Under the pieces are notes generated by a model. It did no database searches and was not told the origin of the DNA. It saw only the letters and a list, made by a program, of their open reading frames with translations. Both the position numbers and the translations under genes were made by a program. DNA of 64,000 nucleotides, from NCBI GenBank assembly GCA_009667805.1, contig CM019065.1, forward strand, positions 16,008,952-16,072,951. The letters run 5' to 3'. Positions 1 to 11,894 of this stretch are shown here, piece after piece. The DNA is from Leptobrachium leishanense (Eukaryota; Chordata; Amphibia; Anura; Megophryidae). The stretch's first letter is position 1. Every line of letters begins with the position of its first letter.

Positions 1-1500
1 CTGGAGCTGGTACCGTGATAGCAGAAGCACGCCGGGGTGTAGGTCTGGAGCTGGTACCGTGATAGCAGAAGCAAGCCGGGGTGTAGGTCTGGAGCTGGTA
101 CCGTGATAGCAGAAGCAAGCCGGGGTGTAGGTATGGAGCTGGTACCATGGTAGCAGAAGCAAGCCGGGGTGCAGGCCTGGAGCTGGAAACGTGGTAGCGG
201 AAGCAAGCCGGGGTGTAGGTCTGGAGCTGGTACCGTGGTAGCGGAAGCAAGCCGGGGTGCAGGCCTGGAGCTGGAAACGTGGTAGCGGAAGCAAGCCAGG
301 GTGTAGGTCTGGAGCTGGTACCTGGTAGCAGAAGCAAGCCGGGGTGCAGGTCTGGAGCTGGTACCGTGGTAGCGAAGCAAGCCGGGGGTTAGGTCTGGAG
401 CTGGTACCGTGGTAGCGGAAGCAAGCCGGGGTGTAGGTCTGGAGCTGGTACCGTGATAGCAGAAGCAAGCCGGGGTGTAGGTATGGAGCTGGTACCATGG
501 TAGCAGAAGCAAGCCGGGGTGCAGGCCTGGAGCTGGAAACGTGGTAGCGGAAGCAAGCCGGGGTGTAGGTCTGGAGCTGGTACCGTGGTAGCGGAAGCAA
601 GCCGGGGTGCAGGCCTGGAGCTGGAAACGTGGTAGCGGAAGCAAGCCAGGGTGTAGGTCTGGAGCTGGTACCGTGGTAGCAGAAGCAAGCCGGGGTGCAG
701 GTCTGGAGCTGGTACCGTGGTAGCGGAAGCAAGCCGGGGTGTAGGTCTGGAGCTGGTACCGTGGTAGCGGAAGCAAGCCGGGGTGTAGGTCTGGAGCTGG
801 TACCGTGATAGCAGAAGCAAGCCGGGGTGTAGGTATGGAGCTGGTACCATGGTAGCGGAAGCAAGCCGGGGTGTAGGTCTGGAGCTGGTACCATGGTAGC
901 GGAAGCAAGCCGTGTGTAGGTCTGGAGCTGGTACCGTGGTAGCGGAAGCAAGCCGTGGTGTAGGTCTGGAGCTGGTACCGTGATAGCAGAAGCACGCCGG
1001 GGTGTAGGTATGGAGCTGGTACCATGGTAGCAGAAGCAAGCCGGGGTGCAGGCCTGGAGCTGGAAACGTGGTAGCGGAAGCAAGCCGGGGTGTAGGTCTG
1101 GAGCTGGTACCGTGGTAGCGGAAGCAAGCCGGGGTGTAGGTCTGGAGCTGGTACCGTGGTAGCAGAAGCAAGCCGGGGTGCAGGCCTGGAGCTGGAAACG
1201 TGGTAGCGGAAGCAAGCCGGGGTGTAGGTCTGGAGCTGGTACCGTGGTAGCGGAAGCAAGCCAGGGTGTAGGTCTGGAGCTGGTACCGTGGTAGCAGAAG
1301 CAAGCCGGGGTGCAGGTCTGGAGCTGGTACCGTGGTAGCGGAAGCAAGCCAGGGTGTAGGTCTGGAGCTGGAAACGTGGTAGAGGAAGCAAGCCGGGGTG
1401 TAGGTCTGGAGCTGGAAACGTGGTAGAGGAAGCAAGCCGGGGTGTAGGTCTGGAGCTGGTACCGTGATAGCGGAAGCAAGCCGGGGTGCAGGTCTGGAGC
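1..1500. repeat. 44-bp minisatellite array
   Basis: About 34 head-to-tail copies of a 44-bp unit that starts CTGGAGCTGGTACCGTGGTA. Copies differ at a few diagnostic sites (GTGATAGCAG versus GTGGTAGCGG, TACC versus AAAC), and blocks of variant order recur (for example around 180-300 and 520-660), which suggests higher-order duplication. The unit has no stop codon on the minus strand, so a 348-codon frame with a 44-residue period is open there. It has no start context and no domain and is not a gene. The array runs off the left edge. Confidence 0.95.
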
Positions 1501-1748
1501 TCAGGATTCACTTGGAACAGGAACGAAGAGGGAACACTGGATAACTGGAGTGGTGAACCACAGTATAACCTGGTTAATGAACTGAGAAAGGTGGCAGGTT
1601 TAAATAGGGTTCAGAGGATCATAAGAACACTGTTCACCTGAGACTCGTAGGTGGAGCTGGGATACCTGAGTACTTATAGCAAAAAGGAGGGATGATCGAG
1701 TCAGTGCTTCCTTCAAAGGGTTTTTTCTTTTTTTCTGTGTACCTTTAA

Positions 1749-2173
1749 GGCTAGGGTCAGACGAACGCATTTTCGCGTTGTCTGTGAAAAAGTGCGTTCG
1801 AACGAATGGACGTATTTTTTCACGGAGTACGCGATAGCGGTCATACGATGCGCATTTGCATCCGTGATTTTGTACGGATCATCAATAAAACACTTTGTGC
1901 ATCTGGACGTTATGTTGGCCGGACATTAGCAGTGTCTGACATCTCCAATTCACGCACACACGCCTCTAGCGGATGCAGCGCACTCTGTACAACCGTACTA
2001 GAGGTTTTACGTTCTCGACAAAATGCGTTCGTTTGCCACTTGCGTTGCGCAGCCGGACTTTTGTGCGACCGTACTTCGTATATTGGCCGTCATTGCCCGG
2101 CACTTGCTGCTACTACGGCCGTGATTAAGTGCGCCTGCACGCGCGTTCGCACTGCGCTCGTCTGACCCTAGCC
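1749..2173. mobile_element. PIF/Harbinger-type MITE, TAA target duplication
   Basis: This 425-bp element has terminal inverted repeats beginning GGCTAGGGTCAGACGA and ending with the complement (TCGTCTGACCCTAGCC). It is flanked by TAA on both sides (1746-1748 and 2174-2176). It sits in the left arm of the surrounding palindrome; the right arm (near 2566) holds the same sequence without it, with a single TAA, which is a natural empty site. It contains no transposase. GG/CC termini with a three-base T-A-A duplication are typical of PIF/Harbinger MITEs. Confidence 0.8.
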
Positions 2174-2425
2174 TAAAATAAACAGAAATGCTGCCATAGC
2201 GTAATAAATTCCTAAACAAATGTAGATAAGAAAAAAGAGGATGCACTCACATTTGTTTGTGTCTCAATCAGACACTGGATGCTCCAATCAATCGGCAAAA
2301 TTAGATGGGAATGCTGAATTTCCCCTGGATATGTAGTCTTGTAATCCCAAAAAGTGCTGCACGCCAATTATAGATTTAAAAGGCAAAATTTATTTAAAAT
2401 AAATAAAACAGACACATGGGTAAAG

Positions 2426-2469
2426 CACTTATACGCGTTTCGCGAGCGGCCTCGCTTCCTCAGCAGGTG
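2426..2469 (-). ncRNA. Hammerhead-ribozyme-like motif (minus strand)
   Basis: Read on the minus strand: core box CTGAGGA, a perfect 5-bp stem II (GCGAG / CTCGC) with loop GCCG, the GAAAC box, a tiny stem III and a GTA cleavage triplet. Stem I strands CACCTG and TAAGTG pair with one mismatch and one wobble. One extra A lies between CTGAGGA and stem II, so the fold is not perfect and activity is uncertain. Minimal hammerheads with a very short stem III are known from the terminal repeats of Penelope-like elements. It lies in the loop of the palindromic insertion. Confidence 0.5.
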
Positions 2470-3061
2470 TAATCATCACAAACAAATGTGAGTGCATCCT
2501 CTTTTTTCTTATCTACATTTGTTTAGGAATTTATTACGCTATGGCAACGTTTCTGTTTATTTTAAAGGTACACAGAAAAAAAGAAAAAACCCTTTGAAGG
2601 AAGCGCTGACTCGATCATCCCTCCTTTTTGCTATATTTATTATCCTTTGGTGGGTTTGGATATACCACCTATTGAAAGAGACAGCTGCTGATTCATATCA
2701 AGAACTGATTCTATTCTCATATCAATTTATATACGAATAGTGTTTTGTGGAACAGTTTACATCCATCTCCTCTAGGTGGCGCCATTGATACAGCCTTTCT
2801 TTTTCCATATACCTGAGTACTTGATAGGTTAATTGGTGGCATTCGAGGATCTCCAGTGTAGGTGTCATGCAGTACCCGTAAACTACCAGCAGAGGGCGCA
2901 GAGTACCAAGTTCGTTTCCTAGGAAGGCACACGATCGCGCGTGCACGCCTCCGGCATTCGGATCCTGGCGGCGGCCTGGGGCGGACCTTGAGTTCTCTCC
3001 TGCTTGTGGGCAGAGAGCGTGGAGCGACGCGCCACAAGGGACTTCAGGTGAGTACCGCAGG

Positions 3062-3395
3062 TGTCCTAACATGGCGGCCGGGGCCGAGAGCGGGGCATGA
3101 CAGCATGTGTGTGTATGTGCATGGATGTGTGTATGCATGGATGTCTGTATGCGTGTGTGTATGGATGTGTGTATGCTTGTGTGCATGGATGTGTGTGTGT
3201 GTGTGTGCATGGATGTCTGTATGCTTGTGTGCATAGATGTGTGTGTGCATGTGTGTATGCATATGTGCATGGGTGTGTGCATGCATGTGTGTGCATGCAT
3301 GTGTGTGCGCATGCATGTGTGTGTATGCATGGATGGGTGTATGCGTGTTTGCATGGATGGGTGTATGCATGCATTCGTGTGCATGTGCGGCCACT
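3062..3395. repeat. TG/ATG-rich simple repeat
   Basis: About 330 bp of alternating GTGTGT, GCATG and GGATG motifs, long enough to leave several frames open on both strands (Cys/Val/Met-rich and His/Thr-rich translations). These are composition artefacts. The bases just before it (2823-3060) are GC-richer single-copy-looking sequence in which nothing was recognised. Confidence 0.9.
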
Positions 3396-4729
3396 AATAA
3401 CAACTGCAGTGCAAAGGGCAAACTAAACCAAAACAAACCAAAAAGCTGTGCAGGTTAAACATCGCTGGTGTACTGAAGTGTGAGCTCCAAGACGCATATT
3501 GAAAGCTCCATGTGTGCCGGTACCAACTCGTGTTCCCTGTATCCAGTGGTGACTCAGGGGGTCTCAGAAGATACCACAGTCAAAACTGGGGGGCACTAAT
3601 AATTTTCACCATTAAATCCATACCACTGAAAAATAACTAAATAAGATTCCATAACCCCAGAGTAATGTGATGCAGTGATACCTTTATGTTGTACTAACCT
3701 GATACTTAAATTCAATATTTTATTCGCCGCAATTTGGCATTCTTCACCGGTGTCCGATAACTGCTTCAGTGACTCCAATTTTCACAAATTACTTTGACCA
3801 TTCGCTAAATAGAAAATTCACCATAATTTGGCAAAATTGATTCCCCGAATTGTGACAAAAAGCAAAGGGTCTGAAGATGAATAGACCCTTTAGATTCTAA
3901 CTTCCATAATAACCCCTAGAATGCCATAAACCCAGGGAAATACAATAAAAATAATAAACAGTGTGGCATGTAGCCTACCCATTAACCCCTAAAATGCCAT
4001 TAATCAAGGGAAAACATTAAATTAATACACTGTGAGGCATGTAGCCTACCCATTAACCCCTAAAATTAGTTATCAAAACACAAAAAATATAGTGTGAAGC
4101 ATGGAGCTTAACCATTAACCCCTAAAATGCCATCCATCAAGTTAAATTTTCAAAAGAATACACTATGAGGCATGTAGCCTACCCATTAACCCCTAAAATG
4201 CAATTAACCAATGAAAAAATAAAATGTGTACTGTGAGGGGTGAAGCCTGCCCATTAACCCTTAATGCACAAATAAACGAAGGCAAAAATGAAAGTAATGC
4301 ACAATGTGGTATACAGTATGACTGTTAAGCCATTTGAGCCCTGTGAAAAAAAGAAAAAAGGTTATGTTTTTATTTTATTTATGATTTTGTTTTTTACACT
4401 GAAAATGGTCATGTTGAGTATCATTGGAAAGGTCAGACTCTGTCATTTTCAATGACACCTCGATCGACCATGTTGAATGTATGGAGATGAAGATACAGTG
4501 GTCCAAAAAAGTGGGGAAAGCTGGATGCTGATCCCTGGCTGGGAGGGCACACAGGGGGGGCAAGGAATAACCTAGGAGGAGCAATTGCCCCGTCCTGCCC
4601 TCTCTAGTGACGCCTGTATCACAATGTTACAGATCATCACACCCGGGATTCTCAATATTAAATTCATATTAAGTTCCTCATTCCACTCAGCACAGCTCCA
4701 CACGCGATATTATAACATATAAAATGTTA
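3396..4729. other. Intergenic AT-rich stretch with a degenerate ~70-bp tandem repeat
   Basis: No gene is visible. From about 3905 to 4262 there are five or six diverged copies of a 60-72-bp unit marked by CCCATTAACCCCTAAAATGC and GAGGCATGTAGCC. The remainder (3396-3900 and 4290-4729) is AT-rich sequence without recognised features. Confidence 0.7.
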
Positions 4730-6344
<1,615 letters not shown>

Positions 6345-6346
6345 TA

Positions 6347-6885
6347 TATAGTAGGATGCTCTTTGGGACAGAAGAAAATCAAATGTGTCAGGACAAAATC
6401 AAATGGCACGCTGATCGCAGTCACTTCTCCCAAATATCTAGGTATGTGGTTAGACCCAAATCTATCCTTTGGCCCCACATCGAAAAACTCTCATCTAAAC
6501 TTTACCCAAAACTAGGTGCCCTGTACAGAAACAAATCCTGCCTGAGCCCTGCGGTAAGAAAGCAGATTGTACAACAAATGCTTATGCCGGCTATTGAATA
6601 CGGAGATGTAGTGTATGCAGCTGCCCCGCAAACACACCTCCAGAAACTTACTACATTGTATAACACATTCTGCCGCTTTGTGCTACAATGTAACTACATG
6701 ACCCACCCTTGTGACATGTTAAAAGAGCTAAACTGGCCGTCGCTGGAGTCTAGACGCACTCTTCACCTTTCCAACCTGGTGTTTAAGAGCTTCTCTGGGA
6801 AGCTGCCACCCTACCTGAATAGGCTGCTTCCCCCAGCAGTTCCCTCATCCTATACCCTCCGATCCAGGACCAGCACCTTATATAT
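6347..6885 (+). pseudogene. LINE ORF2 C-terminal fragment
   Basis: The translation shows the region after the reverse-transcriptase palm of jockey/CR1/L2-like LINEs: PHIEKLSSKLYPKLGALYRN, LMPAIEYGDVVY and SFSGKLPPYLNRLLPP. The first part (YLGMWLDPN) is in another frame, so the fragment is frameshifted. There is no 5' end or catalytic core. It ends where Tc1-like element B begins (TA at 6886-6887). The exact clade is not assigned. Confidence 0.75.
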
Positions 6886-6887
6886 AC

Positions 6888-8064
6888 ACTGAGTGGCCAG
6901 ATTATTATGACCACCCTATCAGTACTTCGTTGGGCCACCTTTTGCATTCAATACTGCAACGATTCGTCTTGGCATTGACTCCACGAGATGTTGAAGGTGA
7001 TGCGAGGAATCTGACACCATGCCTGATGAATAGCACTGTCCAGCTCTGTGAGATTTGATGGTTGTGGAACCACCTGCCTGATGGCTCATTTCAACAAATG
7101 CTCAATTGGATTGAGATCTGGTGATTGTGGGGGACACTTAAGCAAGGTAAATTCTCCCTCATGTTCTTGAAACCACTCCTGCACAATACGAGCACCGTGG
7201 CATGGCACATCATCTTGTTTGAAGAAGCCATCTCCATTGGGATACGCCATCAACATGATAGGATGAACTTGATCAGCAACGATGCTTTGTAATGTTGTGC
7301 TATTCAGATGTTGTTTCACACGAATTAAAAGGGCCCCAAACCATAACACTGCCCCCACCAGCTTGAAGGGTTGTACTCATGCATGTGGGGTGCTGCTTTC
7401 ATGCTGTTTCCGCCAATTTCTCACTCTGCCATCTGCATGATGCAACTGGAAACGTGATTCAGCGGACCACATGACTAGTTTCCAATGCTCGACTGTCCAA
7501 TCCTTGTGTTCCTGTGCAAATTGGAGACGTTTTATCTTGTTAACTGCAGACAGCAAAGGTGTTGGAACAGGCCTTCGGCTTCCATATCCCATACGATGCA
7601 GTGTACGGTGACCAGTGCGTTCAGAGATCATTTGAGAGGATCCCTGATTAGGATCTGCAGTAATTTGATGCACTGTTGCCCTTCTGTTGTCTTGTACCAG
7701 TCTTGCCACTCTCCGTTCTGCCCTAACATCGACTAGTCGCTGACGGCCACAATTCACATGTTCAGACCCAGATTTCCGGCTGACAGTCCAGTCTTTAAAC
7801 ACTTTAACAACAGATGCTCTTGAACGTTTAACGAATTCTGCTGTTCTGCTGATACTCGCTCCATGGCTTTGAGCGCCAACAATCATTCCCGCGTTCAAAG
7901 GCTGCTAAATCTCGTTGTTTACCCATATCTTCAGAAAAAAAAATCTCTTCTACTGTCGTGGTAAACAACCTGCTTCCCTATTTATAATGGTCTGGCCCTC
8001 GAGCAACTTCAGCGCCAAATTATAGCTAATTTGCCTAAAAAAGTCATAATAATCTGGACACTCA

Positions 8065-8067
<3 letters not shown>
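6888..8067 (-). mobile_element. Tc1-like element B, DD36E spacing
   Basis: This 1.18-kb element has about 28-bp ends, CACTGAGTGGCCAGATTATT on the left and the near-perfect complement on the right (one or two mismatches). The left end is preceded by TA; the right end runs into a (TA)n tract (8068-8101), so the right duplication is unclear. A second, truncated copy of the same family lies at 11505-11796. The transposase is on the minus strand. Confidence 0.88.
6945..7920 (-). pseudogene. Tc1-like transposase with multiple lesions (element B)
   Basis: The recognisable start MGKQRDLAAFERG (near 7920) is followed by a frameshift into MIVGAQSHGASISRTAEF. The first catalytic Asp is lost: the usual WSDESRF reads WSAESRF (codon GCT). 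An in-frame TGA lies at 7377-7379. The second Asp is in KQDDVPCH and the Glu in [11 protein letters not shown] count 36 residues between them, unlike the 34 of elements A and D. A further indel follows PIEHL. The protein cannot be active. The spacing points to the DD36E branch of the Tc1/mariner superfamily rather than classical Tc1. Confidence 0.85.
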
Positions 8068-8104
<37 letters not shown>

Positions 8105-8160
8105 CAAAAATAAGGTGCACTCCGGGACTTTAGGTAAAAATAATAAACTTTATTAACTAA

Positions 8161-8190
8161 ATGTTTCGGTTCCTAAGAACGTTTATCAAG
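8161..8190 (-). ncRNA. Degenerate hammerhead-like motif in the PLE end
   Basis: The minus strand reads CTTGATAAAC, a hairpin GTTC-TTAG-GAAC, then CGAAAC. This is the hammerhead layout (core box, stem II, GAAAC box), but the usual CTGANGA is TTGATAA, with changes at the conserved C3 and G8 positions. Its place in the terminal segment of a Penelope-like element fits a decayed or variant ribozyme. Activity is doubtful. Confidence 0.35.
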
Positions 8191-9336
8191 GGATAAAAAC
8201 ACATTAATAAAGACATACTTAAATAATGTAAGGTTTAACTCACCCCCCCAATCATGTGTACGCTGCGTTTGGGGCTACGCCACGGCTCAATTGATCGGCG
8301 TGCCTGTGCTGGGCGCATAGTGTGTGACGCGTTGATAGACTACGTCATAATGGGCAGCGGCAGTAGTGGTTACCATGGCAACCCGTAACATTCGGGGAGC
8401 TAGGTACCTTTTGCCGTAACGGACCGTGTGCGCCAGCATGGAGATGGTCGGGCTGGAGAAGAAGGATTAATGCAATGCTTGAAAAAAGCGGTTATACTGG
8501 GTATGCGGATAAACCAATAATCACAATGAGAGGACCTATGTATAATGGAAAGAACCAGAATGAGCAAAAAAAGGAAAAACAAAAAAAACGAAAATAGAAA
8601 AATAAAAAAATATAAATATAAAAATGAATTTGCAAATAAAAATAAGAATAAAAATAAGAGCAATAATAATAAAAAAATATGTAAATATAAATAATAAAAA
8701 TAAATGAAAAGAAATAATACTAATAATAAAAACAAAAATAAACATGAAATAAAAATAATAAGAAGAAAAATGAAAAAGAAGGGAAAAGGATGTGAGTTGC
8801 CACGTGTAAATGTATACTATGTGATGCACTAAGTGATGTAAAAGCTAAATGCGCAATGCGGCATGAAAAAGGGACGAGAAGAGTGTGAATTGAGTGAATG
8901 TGAAAGTACCGTAAAAAAGGTGAAAAATTTATATTAAAATTTGTGAAGTAAAAAAAAATCAGCAAAAAAAAAATATATATAACCTGCGCAAAAATAAAAA
9001 ACTGGTGATAAAAAACAAAAAAAGTGAAAAGTGAATGAAGTGTGTGGTGAGTGTGTGTTGCAGAAAGAGAAAAAAGGGGAAAAAAGGTGATGATGTAGAT
9101 GTGATGGGCGAGAGAAATAATGTAAGCGACATGTGATACATGTAGTAAAAAATGAGGGCAGAATATGTCTGCGGGATAGTGGCGGATGGGGGGGTATGAA
9201 AAAAAAATAATCCTGTAACAAATGGGACAATGAGTAATTAACGCTCATTTAAAAAAGATGTGTATGAAATATATTCATTTAGGCCATGAGGGGCCAAGGT
9301 ACGTAAGGTGCTGATCCAGAAAGTTTCTCTCTGTAG

Positions 9337-9966
9337 TAGGCTTGTGCACCGATTTTTTTTTCGGTTCGATTCGGTTCGATTTTTCGGATTTTTAAACTTT
9401 TCGATTCGGCTTGTTTCGACCGATTTCGGTTTCGATTCGGTTCGACCTGTTTTTCGGGTACATTTTTTTTCGGAATTTCGACCATTTTTCGTATTTTCGT
9501 GTCACTGTGCTCGGTTTTTGTATTGACTTTTCGTTTTTTCGAAAAAATTTCGTTTTTCAGAAAATTTTCGTTTTTACAAAATTTTCGTTTTTACAAAATT
9601 TTCGTTTTTCGGAATTGCACATTTTTCGGCATATCGACCTTTTTTCGTATTTTTCGTGTCATTTTGCCCGTTTTTTGTATCGACTTTTCGTTTTTTCGAA
9701 AAAATTTCGTTTTTCAGAAAATGTTCGTTTTTCCAAAATTTTCGTTTTTCGGAAAATTTTCGTTTTTCGGAAAATCTGTTCTCCTCGTTTGCCACATTTC
9801 AAGCCCATTCGAAAAATCCGAAAATATTTCGTTTCGGCTCGGAAAACATTTCGGATCTGAACTTTTCGGATCTAAAATTTTTCGGAAATTCGGCCGCATC
9901 CGAAAACACGAATCGGGAAATTTCGTGAAAATTCCGAAATTCCGAAACCCGAAACGCACATCCCTA
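9337..9966. mobile_element. hAT MITE inside the PLE, 8-bp duplication CTCTGTAG
   Basis: This 630-bp element starts TAGGCTTGTGC and ends GCACATCCCTA, and is flanked by CTCTGTAG at 9329-9336 and 9967-9974. The 8-bp target duplication and TAGGG-type ends identify a hAT-family MITE. The interior is built from degenerate short repeats of TTTTCG, TTCGATTCGG and GAAAATTTTCG, which leave frames open (Phe/Ser/Arg-rich) without coding meaning. It interrupts the C-terminal codons of the Penelope-like endonuclease frame and is therefore younger than that element. Confidence 0.92.
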
Positions 9967-11136
9967 CTCTGTAGGAGCTGGGAACGATTTCCTCCTCTGA
10001 TGAGGGGAGGAACTTGATCAATAGCGATGAACTTCAAGGCTGGTAGGCGATGCCCCATCTGCAGAAAGTGCTTGGCAACAGGCTTATCCATTCGTTGATC
10101 ACGAAATGCGGTATTAATGGCAGAGTGATGGCCCCTAATTCTGTGGCGTAACGTAAGGTCTGTCTTGCCAACGTAGCCCAGACCGCATGGGCAAGTTATT
10201 AAATACACGACGTGGTCAGTGGTACAAGATATTCGATGGCGTATCTGAAAGCATTGGCCTGTGGTGGGGTGAACGAAGGAGGCACCTGAAAGTGTATGAT
10301 GGCAAGTTACGCATCCCGTGCACTTGAAGCATCCCAGTTTCTGAAACTTGCGTGGTGGACCATACGCAACCTTAAGGTCTGTTTTAACTAAAATGTCCTT
10401 AAGGTTTCGAGTTCTTTTAAAGCAGAGTAAAGGAGGTTGATGAAATTGTTGTGGTAGTTGGTTATCATACTGAAAAATATGCCAATGCTGCCGAATTTTG
10501 CGAACAAGAGGATAGCTATGTAAATGGAAAGTAAGGGGAACCGTAATTCTAGGAGAATGGTCAGAAGAGGTCTTCTTTAGGTGTAGAAAATTTGCCCTGA
10601 GCCTGTTGGAGTGCTCTAAGATTTGCCGAGTGTAACCCCTGTAGAGAAATTTGGAGGTCATTTCTTCAATTTGTTGAGCCCTTTTCGTTGGCTGATTATT
10701 GTATCGGAGGACACGTAAATATTGGGAAATGGGTAAGGAGTATTTAAGGTGAGGGGGATGATGACTATCCGCCCTAAGTATAGTGTTCCGATCCATGGGT
10801 TTACGATATAATGAAAAATCCAAATTTTGCCCATTGCGGGTTATTTCGATGTCTAAGAAGTTGATCATGGTGGTACTGGTGGTGGCTACCAACTTGATAA
10901 ATGTAGGCAGAGCATTAACATCATTGACCATAGCCAGAAAAGACTGTGGGTTACCACGCCAAATAATGAGAATATCATCCACGAACCGCATGTAGGTTAG
11001 GATGGACGGGTGGTATACGTTGAGTAGATTATGCTGCTCAAATTCTGACATGTAAAAATTAGCATACACCGAAGCCATGGCTGCACCCATTGTTGTTCCA
11101 GATAGCTGCAAATAAAAATACTTTTCAAAACATATC

Positions 11137-11400
11137 TCACATAGTCTTAGATTAGAGGGGCAAAGGTTTAAAAGTAACATCAGGAAGCATTATTTTACTG
11201 AGAGGGTGGTGGATACATGGAACAGTCTTCCAGTAGAAGTGGTAGAGGCCAAAACAGTAATTGAATTTAAGCAAGCATGGGATAGGCATAAGGCTATCCT
11301 AAACAAAAGATAAATCCAGGTAAAGTATCCATGTAATTGGGCAGACTAGATGGGCCGAAAGGTTCTTATCTGCCGACATTTTTCTATGTTTCTATGTTTC
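11137..11400 (+). mobile_element. CR1 3'-end fragment inserted in the PLE
   Basis: These 264 bp are almost identical to the 3' end of the CR1 copy at 17438-18824 (two or three differences by eye, for example CAGTAGAAGT against CAGTTGAAGT). The fragment ends in the octamer repeat TTTCTATGTTTCTATG, the hallmark 3' terminus of CR1 LINEs. It is heavily 5'-truncated and splits the Penelope-like RT frame between HLTLECN and YFYLQLSG. Confidence 0.92.
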
Positions 11401-11504
11401 TAGTTGCATTCCAAAGTCAGATGTAATATTTCAGCCATATATTCAATAGGTGGTCCGGAATAGGTAGTTGATTCTGCCAACGTGGTTCTAAAGGCAGCGA
11501 TACC

Positions 11505-11793
11505 CAGTCCAGTCTTTAAACACCTTAACAACAGCTGCTCTTGAACGTTTAACAAATTCTGCTGTTTTGCTGATACTCGCTCCATGGCTCTGAGCGCCAA
11601 CAATCATTCCCGCGTTCAAAGGCTGTTAAATCTCGTTGTTTACCCATATCTTCAGAAAAAAAAATCACTTCTACTGTCGCGGTAAACAACCTGCTTCCCT
11701 ATTTATAATGGTCTGGCCCTCTAGCAACTTCAGCGCCAAATTATAGCTAATTTGCCTAAAAAAGTCAGGTGGTCATAATAATCTGCCCACTCA

Positions 11794-11796
<3 letters not shown>
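11505..11796 (-). mobile_element. Fragment of Tc1-like element B family
   Basis: These 292 bp match 7786-8067 of element B closely, including the transposase start region and the outer end CACTCAGTG. The inner side is cut where the Penelope-like element begins. A (TG)n(TA)n microsatellite follows at 11797-11830, as it does after element B. Confidence 0.9.
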
Positions 11797-11824
<28 letters not shown>

Positions 11825-11894
11825 CCCCAGACCCATTTATAGTGTATATATACCCCCAGTCCAATATATATTGTATGTTTACCCCCACATACCT

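Larger units (their letters stand above)
1676..2808 (-). mobile_element. Palindromic Penelope-like insertion flanked by a 14-bp duplication
   Basis: The same 14-bp sequence ATACCTGAGTACTT lies at 1662-1675 and 2809-2822 and brackets the insertion. The left part (about 1678-1748 plus 2174-2262) is the inverted copy of the right part (about 2480-2640): both arms contain the stretch around GATGATCGAGTCAG and the stretch around TTCCTAAACAAATGTAG, in opposite orientation. The central loop carries a hammerhead-like motif. A retroelement end joined to an inverted partial copy of itself, with a target duplication, is a known arrangement of Penelope-like elements. No coding sequence was recognised, so the family assignment is inference from structure and from the ribozyme-like motif. 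Confidence 0.6.
8102..11504 (-). mobile_element. Penelope-like retroelement (PLE), 5'-truncated
   Basis: A minus-strand retroelement with a reverse-transcriptase/GIY-YIG endonuclease reading frame (9238-11504), an A-rich (plus strand) low-complexity 3' non-coding region at about 8540-9230, and a terminal segment with a degenerate hammerhead-like motif at 8161-8190. It is 5'-truncated at 11504, where it abuts a fragment of Tc1-like element B. Two later insertions split it: a CR1 tail at 11137-11400 and a hAT MITE at 9337-9966. Its 3' end starts right after the (TA)n tract at 8068-8101. Confidence 0.85.
9238..11504 (-). pseudogene. Penelope-like RT plus GIY-YIG endonuclease, interrupted
   Basis: Reading down the minus strand: GPPIEYMAEILHLTLECN (11401-11504), then after the CR1 insert YFYLQLSGTTMGAAMASVY, the RT catalytic motif YMRFVDDILIIW (FVDD) and FLDIEI. 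A Cys-rich linker with FKCTGCVTC follows, then the GIY-YIG-type nuclease with VYLITCPCGLGYVGKT and LRHRIRGH. After the hAT insertion the frame resumes as RETFWISTLRTLAPHGLNEY and ends at a TAA at 9238-9240. Penelope-like proteins use the endonuclease for target-primed reverse transcription. The N-terminal part is missing, so this is a dead copy, but the coding parts are otherwise little decayed. Confidence 0.88.

Noticed and set aside
389..1435. 348-codon minus-strand open frame with a 44-residue period
   Set aside because: It is the 44-bp minisatellite read through; the unit has no stop codon in this strand, and no domain, start context or splice structure supports a gene.
9411..10017. Phe/Ser/Arg-rich open frames around 9.4-10.0 kb
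   Set aside because: They lie in the TTTTCG-rich interior of the hAT MITE, and the downstream part is antisense to the Penelope-like frame.
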